DNA of 64,000 nucleotides, from the NCBI RefSeq assembly GCF_030551875.1, contig NZ_JAUOZU010000005.1, positions 62,001 to 126,000 on the forward strand, written 5' to 3'. Below the pieces are notes generated by a model. That model was not told the DNA's origin. It ran no database searches and saw nothing but the letters and a program-made list of their open reading frames with translations. Shown piece after piece: positions 34,737 to 42,749 of the stretch. A program made the position numbers and the translations under genes. Position 1 is the stretch's first letter, and each line of letters starts with the position of its first letter. This DNA comes from Fluviirhizobium alvei (GTDB lineage: Bacteria > Pseudomonadota > Alphaproteobacteria > Rhizobiales > Rhizobiaceae).

Positions 34737-36536
34737 ATGTCGAAAATCACCCGTTTTTCCGTAGCGCCACTCGCCAGTATGACGCGCCGGATGGCCGACG
34801 TCGCTTCCGGCCGCGCCACCCCCGACCTGGTCATCGGCGGCGCCCGCGTGCTGTCGACCTATTCCGAACGCATCCTTGCCGATCGCGAGATCTGGATTGC
34901 CGGTGGCCGCATTGCCGCCGTCAAGCCGGCCGGCACCCACAAGGGCGGAGCCAGATTCTACGATGCCAAAGGCGGCATCATCGCGCCGGGGCTTGTCGAT
35001 CCGCACATTCATATCGAATCGAGCATGGTGACGGCCTGCGCCTATGCCGAGGCGGCACTTCTGAACGGCACCACCACGATTTTCTGCGACAGCCACGAGA
35101 TCGGCAATGTCATGGATGTCGCCGGTGTCGAAGCGATGCTGGAAGATGCCCGCCACGCACCGCTGTCGATCTTCCTCACCGTGCCGTCGACGGTGCCGGC
35201 CACCTCTCCCGAACTCGAAACCGCCGGTGGCGACCTGACGCCCGACAAGATCGCCGCCCTGTTCGACAAATGGCCCGAAGCCGTCGCTCTTGGCGAAAAG
35301 ATGGATTTCGTACCGGTAACGATGGGCGATGAGCGTAGCCATGCGATCCTCGCGGCAGCCCTTTCGCGCGGCAAGCCGGTTTGCGGCCATGTCTATGGCC
35401 GCGAATTTGTCGCCGCCTATGCGGCGGCCGGTGTCAGCGATACCCATGAGGCGATCGACCGCGACATTGCTGACGACATGCTTGAAGCCGGCATCTGGCT
35501 GTTCCTGCGCGGCGGACCGCCGACGACGCCCTGGCATTCGCTGCCGGAAGCAATCAAGACGGTGACCGAACTCGGCGCATCCCACAAGCGCATCGCCGTC
35601 TGCACCGACGACCGCGATGCCGACGATCTGCTTGCCTTCGGCATGGACTGGGTCGTGCGCGAGGCCGTCAAGGCCGGCATGACCAAGGAACAGGCCTGGT
35701 CGATGGGGTCGCTGCATGGCGCGACCCGCTTCGGCAAGGAAGGCGAAGTCGGCGGCCTGGGTGGCGGACGGCGCGCCGATCTCGTGCTGCTCTCGGACAA
35801 TCTCGAGCCGATCAGCACCTGGTATGGCGGCGAACTGATGGTCGACCAGAAGAAGATCACGCCGCTGCTCGACGAATGCCTCACCGATCTCTGGCGCTAT
35901 CCTGAGGCCGCCTACCATACGGTCAAGCTGCCGAAGGAACTGAAGCTGACACCGGAACTGCCGACCACGACCGTGGTGGCCAACACCATCCGCACCGAAC
36001 TGCCCGGCATCATTCTCGGCCACGAGAAGATCACGCTGGAACCGGCCAACGATTGGCAGACCCATTTCGATCGTCATGGTCTCTGCTTCGTCACCGTCAT
36101 CGAGCGTCACGGCAAGTCGGCCGGCAATGTCGCCCATGCGCTCCTGTCGAACTTCGCGCTGAAGAGCGGCGCTGTCGCCTCCTCCGTCGGCCATGACAGC
36201 CACAACATCATCATTGCCGGCACCAACGAAGCCGACATGCAGGTCGCATTGCGGGCGATCGAGGCTAATCAGGGTGGCGTCTGCGTGGTGCAGGATGGCA
36301 AGGTTACCGCCATGGTGCCGCTGCCGATCGCAGGCCTCCTGTCCGACAAGCGCGTCCATGTGGTGGCCGAAGAGGTGCAGAAGCTGAAGGTGGAATGGGA
36401 AAAGGCCGGTTGCACTATCCCCTACATGGGCTTCAACCTCATCCCGCTCTCCGTCATTCCGGAAATCCGCATCACCGACAAGGGGCTTGTGACCGTGCCG
36501 CAGATGGAGATCGTGCCGCCTTTCGAGGCGGCCTGA
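34737..36536 (+). CDS. ade: Adenine deaminase
   Basis: 599 residues, the usual length of Ade-type deaminases. The metal motif is [16 protein letters not shown], followed by [34 protein letters not shown] and the C-terminal [19 protein letters not shown] characteristic of this family. It converts adenine to hypoxanthine using a binuclear metal centre. It is in the rightward purine operon after the GST-like gene. Bacteria with this family and guanine deaminase feed both bases to hypoxanthine/xanthine oxidation, and the Mo hydroxylase downstream can take over. Confidence 0.9.
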   Translation: MSKITRFSVAPLASMTRRMADVASGRATPDLVIGGARVLSTYSERILADREIWIAGGRIAAVKPAGTHKGGARFYDAKGGIIAPGLVDPHIHIESSMVTACAYAEAALLNGTTTIFCDSHEIGNVMDVAGVEAMLEDARHAPLSIFLTVPSTVPATSPELETAGGDLTPDKIAALFDKWPEAVALGEKMDFVPVTMGDERSHAILAAALSRGKPVCGHVYGREFVAAYAAAGVSDTHEAIDRDIADDMLEAGIWLFLRGGPPTTPWHSLPEAIKTVTELGASHKRIAVCTDDRDADDLLAFGMDWVVREAVKAGMTKEQAWSMGSLHGATRFGKEGEVGGLGGGRRADLVLLSDNLEPISTWYGGELMVDQKKITPLLDECLTDLWRYPEAAYHTVKLPKELKLTPELPTTTVVANTIRTELPGIILGHEKITLEPANDWQTHFDRHGLCFVTVIERHGKSAGNVAHALLSNFALKSGAVASSVGHDSHNIIIAGTNEADMQVALRAIEANQGGVCVVQDGKVTAMVPLPIAGLLSDKRVHVVAEEVQKLKVEWEKAGCTIPYMGFNLIPLSVIPEIRITDKGLVTVPQMEIVPPFEAA

Positions 36537-36551
36537 TCCGGGAGGCGCCGC

Positions 36552-37484
36552 ATGGATCCCTTCCGGCTCGGCCTCGTCGCCACCCGCATCCACTATTTCC
36601 AGCTGGTGGCGCGGCTGGGCTCGATCCGGCAGGCGGCGCTTGCCCTCAATGTCGCGCCCTCCTCCGTCAGCCGCATCCTGCGGCAGCTGGAGGAGGAACT
36701 CGGCACGCCCCTGTTCGAACGGGTGCGCCAGCGGCTGAAACTCACGAGCGCGGGCGAGTTGATGCTCTATCATGCCCGCGCCAGCCTGACCGAACTCAAC
36801 CGCGCCTGCAACGAAATCAACGATCTGCATGGCCTGCATCGCGGCACCATGTCGATCGCCATCGTTGAAAGCGTCGCCCGCGGCCTGATGCCGTCAGCAC
36901 TCGAATCCTTCTGGACCCGTCATCCCGCAATCACGGTCGACATCAAGGTCATGGGCTCGCAACAGGCCGCCAATGCGGTGGCCGAAGGCGAATGCGACCT
37001 GGCGCTGGTGTTCGACGTGCGGGTGCCGCGCACCATCCGCCGCATCGCCCAGGCCTTCCTGCCGCTCGGGGTTCTCGCGCTGCCCGACAGTCCGATGGCG
37101 GGCCGCAGCGAATTGAAACTGTTCGATCTCGCCAACGAACGGGTGATCCTGTCCGATTCGTCGCTGATGCTCGGCACCTCGGTCGAGGATGCCTTCAACC
37201 GCTCCTTCATCGATCTCGCCCGCCGCTCGCGCACCAACTCGATCGGACTGATGGTCGACATGGCCAAGCGCAATCTCGGGACCGTGTTGCAGACGCGGGT
37301 CGGTGTCGAACAGGAACTCGCCGAAGGCACCCTCAAATTCATACCGTTGCGCGACGCGCGCCTTGCACCGCGCAAGCTGATGCTGCTCTCGCGTTCGGAG
37401 AAGGAAATGTCGGATGCCGCATCCGCAATGGGCCGTCTGCTGGAGCAGGCAGTCGATCGTCTGGCCGCGGAACCCGCTGTCTGA
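36552..37484 (+). CDS. LysR family regulator of the purine cluster
   Basis: 310 residues. The N-terminal helix-turn-helix is IHYFQLVARLGSIRQAALALNVAPSSVSRILRQLEEELGTPLFERV; a LysR effector-binding domain follows with GTMSIAIVES and GECDLALVFDV. It is embedded in the rightward operon, 15 bases after adenine deaminase, so it is probably the local regulator. It may act on the divergent control region, although its own sites have not been shown. The inducer could be a purine or a degradation product. Confidence 0.88.
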   Translation: MDPFRLGLVATRIHYFQLVARLGSIRQAALALNVAPSSVSRILRQLEEELGTPLFERVRQRLKLTSAGELMLYHARASLTELNRACNEINDLHGLHRGTMSIAIVESVARGLMPSALESFWTRHPAITVDIKVMGSQQAANAVAEGECDLALVFDVRVPRTIRRIAQAFLPLGVLALPDSPMAGRSELKLFDLANERVILSDSSLMLGTSVEDAFNRSFIDLARRSRTNSIGLMVDMAKRNLGTVLQTRVGVEQELAEGTLKFIPLRDARLAPRKLMLLSRSEKEMSDAASAMGRLLEQAVDRLAAEPAV

Positions 37485-37535
37485 GTTGTTGTCTTCAAAA
37501 CAACAACATCATCGAAAAATGCCGTCTATTCGGCA
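37485..37535. promoter_or_regulatory. Two small dyads before the TPP-decarboxylase genes
   Basis: GTTGTTGT (37485-37492) and ACAACAAC (37500-37507) form an 8-base inverted repeat directly after the LysR stop. TGCCG-TCTATT-CGGCA (37520-37535) follows. They lie in the 93-base gap before the TPP alpha-subunit gene. They may be a LysR operator with an internal promoter, or weak attenuating hairpins. There is no run of T after either. Confidence 0.35.
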
Positions 37536-37577
37536 CAACTCGCTTTTGCCAGATTGGGGTCGAACAGAGGGTCCAGC

Positions 37578-38078
37578 ATGAAACAATCTTCCGTCGACGC
37601 GGTCATCCGCGGCCTCAAGAAAGCAGGGGTGAGCGTCGTCTGCTACCTGCCCGATTCGCTTTTCAAGGAGCTTTATCCGGCCCTTGATGCCGATCCGGAC
37701 ATCCGCACCATCCGCGTGACCAATGAGGGCGAAGGGGCTGCCATCTGCGGCGGCGTGTTCCTGTCCGGCAAGCGGGCAGCACTCGTGATGGAGAATTCCG
37801 GCCTGCGCGCCTCGGTCGAGCCGCTTGCGCGCATGGGGCTTGGTGCCGGCATCCCGGTCGTCATGCTGATGAGCTATCGCGGCGAACTCGGCGAGAACAA
37901 CTGGTGGGCCATTCCGCATGGCATCACCATGGAACCGGTGCTGAATGCGTTGCGCATCCCCTATCGCGTCGTGCGCGAGGAAGAGGCAATCGAACAGTCG
38001 ATCGTCGATGCCTACAACTGGTCCTACAACGCCTATTATCACTCGGCCATCGCGCTGGGCGGGAGCATCGTCCGATGA
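37578..38078 (+). CDS. Sulfopyruvate/phosphonopyruvate decarboxylase-type TPP subunit alpha
   Basis: 166 residues with AGAGGG seven bases before the ATG. It corresponds to the pyrimidine-binding domain of TPP decarboxylases. VCYLPDSLFKELYPALD opens it, VTNEGEGAAICGGVFLSGKRAALVMENSGL carries the activating Glu, and MSYRGELGENNWW matches the ComD/phosphonopyruvate decarboxylase alpha type. It overlaps the beta subunit gene by four bases. Together they would decarboxylate a 2-oxo acid to an aldehyde. The substrate is unknown; the downstream aldehyde dehydrogenase could accept the product. Confidence 0.82.
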   Translation: MKQSSVDAVIRGLKKAGVSVVCYLPDSLFKELYPALDADPDIRTIRVTNEGEGAAICGGVFLSGKRAALVMENSGLRASVEPLARMGLGAGIPVVMLMSYRGELGENNWWAIPHGITMEPVLNALRIPYRVVREEEAIEQSIVDAYNWSYNAYYHSAIALGGSIVR

Positions 38079-38683
38079 AACGCTATGACTGCATGAAACT
38101 GCTCGCCGACCGGCTCAAGGACGAACTGGTGATCCTGTCGCTCGGCGCCTCCGTGGACGAATGGTACAACGCCGCCCCGCATATGCGTGAGGCCAGCCTG
38201 TTCCAGCAACAGCTCGGCTGTGTTACCCCCCAGGCCTTCGGTCTGGCAGCCGGGCTTCCCCATCGCCGCATCATCTCGCTCGATACCGATGGCGGCATGA
38301 TGTTCAACCTCGGCATTCTGGCCACCCTCGGCAACGAACAGCCCAAGAACCTGTTTGTCGTTGTCTGGGACAATGAATGCTACCAGTCGATCGGCGGACC
38401 GCCGACGCATACGGCCTTCGGTCGCGTCGATATTGCCGCCATCGCCCGCGGCGCCGGCGTCGACAATGCCTATACCGCCCGCACGCTCGAGGAATTCGAA
38501 GCCCATTGCGAGGCCGGATTGAAGGCCGACGTTCCCTATATCGTCGTCGCCAAGGTGGCTGGCACCGTTCAGCCCGACATCAAGCGCAAGCATTCGGACG
38601 GACGCGAGGACAAGTACATCTTCGTCCGCCATGTCGAGGCCACCGAAGGCATCGTCATCATGGGTCCGAGCGAGCATAATTGA
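38075..38683 (+). CDS. Sulfopyruvate/phosphonopyruvate decarboxylase-type TPP subunit beta
   Basis: 202 residues, matching the PP-binding domain. FQQQLGCVTPQAFGLAAGLPHRRIISLDTDGGMMFNLG contains the Mg/TPP motif (DTDGG...), ending with VVWDNECYQSIGG. Its start overlaps the alpha-subunit stop. Separate alpha and beta chains are typical of ComDE-like enzymes. No sulfonate or phosphonate gene is nearby, so the natural substrate is probably a different 3-carbon or 2-carbon oxo acid. Confidence 0.82.
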   Translation: MKRYDCMKLLADRLKDELVILSLGASVDEWYNAAPHMREASLFQQQLGCVTPQAFGLAAGLPHRRIISLDTDGGMMFNLGILATLGNEQPKNLFVVVWDNECYQSIGGPPTHTAFGRVDIAAIARGAGVDNAYTARTLEEFEAHCEAGLKADVPYIVVAKVAGTVQPDIKRKHSDGREDKYIFVRHVEATEGIVIMGPSEHN

Positions 38684-38722
38684 GGGAAATGATGGGCCTC
38701 CTTTGGACGTCTGCGGGAAATA

Positions 38723-38859
38723 ACCCCTCCCCAACCCCTCCCCACAAGGGGGAGGGGCTTGACCGGCATTCCACCAACGAGCGGACAGCAACAAGGACAG
38801 GACGGCGCCACGGGGTTTCTCCCCCCTTGTGGGGGATATGGCCGGCAGGCCAGAGGGGG
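38723..38859. repeat. Intergenic palindromic repeat of rhizobial type
   Basis: The gap between the TPP beta gene and the GMC gene holds two G/C-run arms. The left arm (38723-38758) contains CCCCTCCCCACAAGGGGGAG. The right arm (38819-38859) contains CCCCCCTTGTGGGGGAT followed by GGCCGGCAGGCC and AGAGGGGG. The arms can pair with each other over the CCCCACAAGGGG / CCCCTTGTGGGG core. This composition is typical of dispersed intergenic repeats in Rhizobiaceae genomes. It sits inside an operon-like series, 30 bases before the next gene, and might affect mRNA processing. Confidence 0.75.
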
Positions 38860-38888
38860 TCTTCGCCCGGAATGCTGAAAGGTCGACC

Positions 38889-40454
38889 ATGAGGAATGCT
38901 CCATCCCTCCCCACCCGCCCACTCGAAAAGGCCTACGACTATATCGTCGTCGGTTCGGGATCGGGCGGCTCTGCGGTCACCCGCCGCCTGATCGACGGAA
39001 CCGATGCGACCGTTCTTCTGATCGAGGCCGGTCCCGCAGGGCTCGGCATTCCCGAGATCGATGACCCGACCCAATGGGTGCCGCTCGGGCGCAGCCAGTA
39101 TGACTGGCTCTATGATTATGCCCCGTCCCGCCATGTCAACGGCCGCACGATCGGCATTCCGCGCGGCAAGGTGCTCGGCGGCTGTTCGGCGACCAACGCG
39201 ATGATGTGGTATCGCGGCCATCCGCTCGATTACGACGCCTGGGGTGAGGCCGGCTGCGCGGGCTGGAGCTTTGCCGAATGCCTGCCCTATTTCAAACGGG
39301 CCGAAGACTGGGAAGGCGGCGAGACCGCCTATCGCGGGGCTGGCGGGCCGCTCCGGATCGAAACCAGCAAGGCGCTGCATCCGATCGCCCAGGCAATGAT
39401 CGACGGATCGGCCGAACTCGGCATTCCGGTGATCGACGATCCGAATGGCGAAAGCAACGAGGGGGCCGCCCCTTCGAATTTCAACATCGTCGGCGGCAAA
39501 CGCTGGAGCTCCGTCACCGGCTATCTCGCACCCGTTTTCGACCATCCACGACTGACGATCCTCACCGGTTCGCTCGTGACCAGCCTGGTGATCGACAAGG
39601 GACGCATTACCGGTATCCGCCATCTGGTCGATGGCAAGCAGATGGAAACCGCGGCAACGACACAGGTGGTGCTTGCAGCCGGCGCTTTCGATACGCCGCG
39701 ACTGCTGATGCTCTCCGGCATCGGTGATCCGCAAGAACTTGCGCGCCTCGGCATCCCGACAGTTCATGCCCTGCCCGGCGTCGGCCGCAACCTGCAGGAC
39801 CATCCTCTGGTGCAGGCCGTCGTCGTCCGCTCGCGGAAACCGCTTGGCGACAAACTCGACAATGGCGGCGGCTCGATGATGAACTGGAAATCGCGGCCGG
39901 ATCTGATCCAGCCCGACATCCATGCCTTCCCCGTTCAGGGCAATTCCGCCGAACCGAGATTGCGCGAACTCTACGATCTTTCCGGCGAGGTCCTTTCGCT
40001 CGGCGCCGGCCTCATGCATTCGAAAAGCGTCGGCCATATCCGCATGTTAGGGGCCGAACCTCTGGCGCCGCTTGAAATCCAGCCCAACTATCTCGCCGAA
40101 CCGAGCGATCTCGATGCGATGGTGATCGCCGTCGAGACCATGATGGATCTTGCCGAAACGAAAGCCTTTTCGGGCCTGTTCGACGGTTTTGCCGCGCCAC
40201 CCGCAAGGCTCGATCGCGCCGGTATGATCGACTTCGTCCGCAATGGCTGTTCGACCTTTTTCCATCCCTGCGGCACCGCGAAGATGGGTTGCGACGACGA
40301 CGCCGTCGTCGATCACAAGCTCAGACTGCGCGGCCTCTCCGGCCTGACGATCGCCGATGCATCGGTGATCCCGATCATTCCGACCTGCAACACCCATGCG
40401 CCGGTGACGATGATCGGCGAGCGGGCTGCCGATTTCCTGATTGCCGCCGCCTGA
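38889..40454 (+). CDS. GMC family FAD-dependent alcohol oxidoreductase
   Basis: 521 residues. The Rossmann motif is YDYIVVGSGSGGSAVTRRL and the GMC signature GRTIGIPRGKVLGGCSATNAMMWYRGHP. The C-terminal active site is STFFHPCGTAKMG (His) and THAPVTMIGERAADFL. The Met at 38889 has GAAAGG upstream; earlier in-frame codons lie in the intergenic repeat. It is similar in size to choline dehydrogenase-type enzymes. It oxidises a primary alcohol to an aldehyde. In this cluster it could oxidise a hydroxylated side chain or hydroxymethyl product, with the aldehyde dehydrogenase as next step (inference). Confidence 0.85.
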   Translation: MRNAPSLPTRPLEKAYDYIVVGSGSGGSAVTRRLIDGTDATVLLIEAGPAGLGIPEIDDPTQWVPLGRSQYDWLYDYAPSRHVNGRTIGIPRGKVLGGCSATNAMMWYRGHPLDYDAWGEAGCAGWSFAECLPYFKRAEDWEGGETAYRGAGGPLRIETSKALHPIAQAMIDGSAELGIPVIDDPNGESNEGAAPSNFNIVGGKRWSSVTGYLAPVFDHPRLTILTGSLVTSLVIDKGRITGIRHLVDGKQMETAATTQVVLAAGAFDTPRLLMLSGIGDPQELARLGIPTVHALPGVGRNLQDHPLVQAVVVRSRKPLGDKLDNGGGSMMNWKSRPDLIQPDIHAFPVQGNSAEPRLRELYDLSGEVLSLGAGLMHSKSVGHIRMLGAEPLAPLEIQPNYLAEPSDLDAMVIAVETMMDLAETKAFSGLFDGFAAPPARLDRAGMIDFVRNGCSTFFHPCGTAKMGCDDDAVVDHKLRLRGLSGLTIADASVIPIIPTCNTHAPVTMIGERAADFLIAAA

Positions 40455-40479
40455 CCGCCACCGACCCGAGGACCGACCG

Positions 40480-41889
40480 ATGACTGGAGAAACAATGGAC
40501 AAGACCGGAATGATCCTCGCAGGCGAAAGCCTCCTGACCATGGATGCCGAAAACAGCGTCATCCGCAACGGCGCCGTCGCAATCCTGGACGGACGCATCA
40601 TGGGCGTCGGCACGCTTGAGGCGATGAAGGCAGCCTTCCCGGCCTATAGCCTCAAACACCTGGCCAACACGGTGCTGATGCCGGGCCTCATCAATGCGCA
40701 TGCCCATTCCGGCTTTCTGCGTGGTACGGCCGAACATCTTCCGGTCTGGGACTGGCTGACCATCCACATCAACCCCATGCACCGGGTGCTCGAACCGCAT
40801 GAGGCGGAAGCCGCCTCCTGGCTTTGCTATGCGGAATCGGCGCTCTCCGGCACCACCACCGTGGTCGACATGTGGCGCTACATGGATGGCAGCGCCCGTG
40901 CCGCAGAAGCGATCGGCACCCGGCTTCTGGCTGTTCCCTATGTCGGGGAACATCCCGACTACAACTATTTCGACACGCTCGACATGAACGAGGCGATGAT
41001 CGAAACCTGGCACCGCAAGGCCAATGGCCGCATCAATGTCTGGGTCGGGCTCGAACATCTCTTCTATTCCGACGAGGCCGGACAGCAGCGCGCGATCGAG
41101 ATGGCCAAGCGCCACAAGGTCGGTTTTCACACCCATTGTTCGGAGGCCGAGGTCGAGGTTGGCGGCTTCATCGAGGCCTATGGCAAGCGGCCGATGTATG
41201 TGCTAGAAGATCTCGGCTTCTTCGAAGCGCCGCAGACGATGCTGGCGCATGCCGTCTGGCTCGAACCTGCCGAGATCGAGCTGATCTCGAAATACAGGGT
41301 CTCGGTGGCGCACAACCCCGTCTCCAACATGAAGCTCGCCTCCGGCATCGCACCGATCGCCGACATGCTGGCCGCTGGCATTCCGGTCGGGCTCGGCACC
41401 GATGGCGAGAAGGAAAACAACAATTTCGACATGTTCGAGGAGATGAAGGCCGCCTCGCTGCTCGGCAAGTTGCATCATCGCGATGCCGCTGCGATGGACA
41501 GCTGGCAAAGCCTGCGCATGGCGACCATCCTCGGCGCCAAGGCCATCGGGCTCGATCACGAGATCGGTTCGATCGAAGTCGGCAAACGGGCGGATATCAT
41601 CGCGGTCCGCAGCGATACGCCGCGCATGACGCCCTTCTTCCCGGATGGACCCTATTTCAACCTGCAGCACAATCTGGTCCATGCCGTACGCGGCAGTGAT
41701 GTCGCCATGACGATGGTCGATGGCAAGATCATCGTCGAGGACGGACAGCTCAAGACCGGCGATCTCAAAGCCATCATTGCGGATATTCACGCCATGGCGC
41801 CCGCCCATTTTGCCCGTCGCGCTCGTTGGCTGGCGGAAAACGGCGGCGGCACCAAGAACTGGATTAGCGAAAAAGGAACGGCGGAATGA
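40480..41889 (+). CDS. Amidohydrolase (SAH/MTA-type deaminase), second
   Basis: 469 residues from the ATG at 40480; the ATG at 40495 with GGAGA upstream is an equally good start. Metal motifs PGLINAHAHSGFLRG, HTHCSEAEVEVG, LAHAVWLEP, VAHNPVSNMKLASGIAP and VGLGTDGEKENNNFDMF are those of the chlorohydrolase/MTA-SAH deaminase group. Its stop overlaps the start of the second Rieske-less oxygenase subunit. It is the fifth deaminase-type enzyme of the cluster, so probably specific for a substituted purine or an open-ring product. Confidence 0.82.
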   Translation: MTGETMDKTGMILAGESLLTMDAENSVIRNGAVAILDGRIMGVGTLEAMKAAFPAYSLKHLANTVLMPGLINAHAHSGFLRGTAEHLPVWDWLTIHINPMHRVLEPHEAEAASWLCYAESALSGTTTVVDMWRYMDGSARAAEAIGTRLLAVPYVGEHPDYNYFDTLDMNEAMIETWHRKANGRINVWVGLEHLFYSDEAGQQRAIEMAKRHKVGFHTHCSEAEVEVGGFIEAYGKRPMYVLEDLGFFEAPQTMLAHAVWLEPAEIELISKYRVSVAHNPVSNMKLASGIAPIADMLAAGIPVGLGTDGEKENNNFDMFEEMKAASLLGKLHHRDAAAMDSWQSLRMATILGAKAIGLDHEIGSIEVGKRADIIAVRSDTPRMTPFFPDGPYFNLQHNLVHAVRGSDVAMTMVDGKIIVEDGQLKTGDLKAIIADIHAMAPAHFARRARWLAENGGGTKNWISEKGTAE

Positions 41890-42749
41890 AGACGACAGAT
41901 CAGGTCGCGCTTAACGACTGGTACGCGATCGCGACCGCAAGCGAGGTGACCTCCAAACCGTTGAGAACGAAGCTGCTCGGCCAGGCAATCGAATATGCGC
42001 TCGGCGAAGGCGGCGAACCGATGGTGCGCGAAGTGCTGGACGATGGCTTTGGACCGCCGCTGCCGGTGAAGGTCCGCTATGGCTGTCTCTTCACCACGCT
42101 TGGGACGCCGACCAAGGATATCGTCCATATCGAGGAGGCAGAAGAGGACGATCGCCGCTTCGTGCTTTGCGGCTGGGTGACGATGCGCGCTTCCGGCCTC
42201 AGGGTGGTCGAGAACTTCCTCGACATGGCGCATTTCCCCTTCGTCCACACAAACATCCTCGGCGCCGAACCGCATACCGAAGTGCCCTCCTATCTCAGCG
42301 AAATCCGCCGTGATGTCGATGAAGTCTGGGCCACCAACTGCACCTTCTTCCAGTCGCGCATTGCCGCCACCGAAAGCGCCGGCGATTTTGTCCATCTCAC
42401 CTATCGCGTTCCCTCACCCTATGTGGTGATGCTCTACCGCGTCTGCCCCACCTCGCCGAACCGGCTCGATGCGATCGCACTCTTCATCCAGCCGATGGAG
42501 GAAGGACTCTGCCGGGCCCAGCCGGTGATGTATCTGGTCGACAGCGTCTCCTCCCACAAGGCGCTCCTGAACTTCGAACAGGTGATCTTCCTGCAGGACC
42601 GCATCATCGTCGAAAACCAGCGCCCGCTGCTCTTGCCACTCGAGCCGAGGGCGGAAATTCCGACGCGAGCCGACTCCTCCTCCATCGCCTATCGTCGCTG
42701 GATCAAGGAAAAGGGCCTGCGCTACGGCACCACCGCCGGAGGACATTGA
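41886..42749 (+). CDS. Rieske-less ring-hydroxylase/N-demethylase catalytic subunit B
   Basis: 287 residues, a clear paralogue of the subunit encoded at 23.7-24.6 kb. It keeps ENFLDMAHFPFVH (D113, iron ligands H116 and H121) and D238 in LQDRIIVENQR. The two share EIRRDVDEVWATNC and RAEIPTRADSSSIAYRRWIKEKG-like tails. It lacks the Rieske Cys-x-His/Cys-x2-His motif but retains the DWYAIATASEV and PLPVKVRYGCLFTTLG strands that flank it in normal enzymes. It is translationally coupled to the amidohydrolase before and the Mo hydroxylase after. It needs an external Rieske donor. Confidence 0.8.
   Translation: MKTTDQVALNDWYAIATASEVTSKPLRTKLLGQAIEYALGEGGEPMVREVLDDGFGPPLPVKVRYGCLFTTLGTPTKDIVHIEEAEEDDRRFVLCGWVTMRASGLRVVENFLDMAHFPFVHTNILGAEPHTEVPSYLSEIRRDVDEVWATNCTFFQSRIAATESAGDFVHLTYRVPSPYVVMLYRVCPTSPNRLDAIALFIQPMEEGLCRAQPVMYLVDSVSSHKALLNFEQVIFLQDRIIVENQRPLLLPLEPRAEIPTRADSSSIAYRRWIKEKGLRYGTTAGGH

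Noticed and set aside
33987-36839. A 950-codon minus-strand frame opposite the GST-like and adenine deaminase genes
   Set aside because: Antisense shadow of genes with intact catalytic motifs; composition is His/Arg/Gly-rich without domain signatures.
38723-38859. Reading the G/C-run palindrome as a simple rho-independent terminator
   Set aside because: There is no T-run after either arm, and its composition matches dispersed rhizobial repeats.
23706-42749. Calling the oxygenase set a caffeine N-demethylase
   Set aside because: Only the part list matches NdmCDE. The cluster also carries adenine, guanine and 8-oxoguanine deaminases, and there is no NdmA/NdmB-like full-length oxygenase or NdmD reductase, so the substrate is left open.
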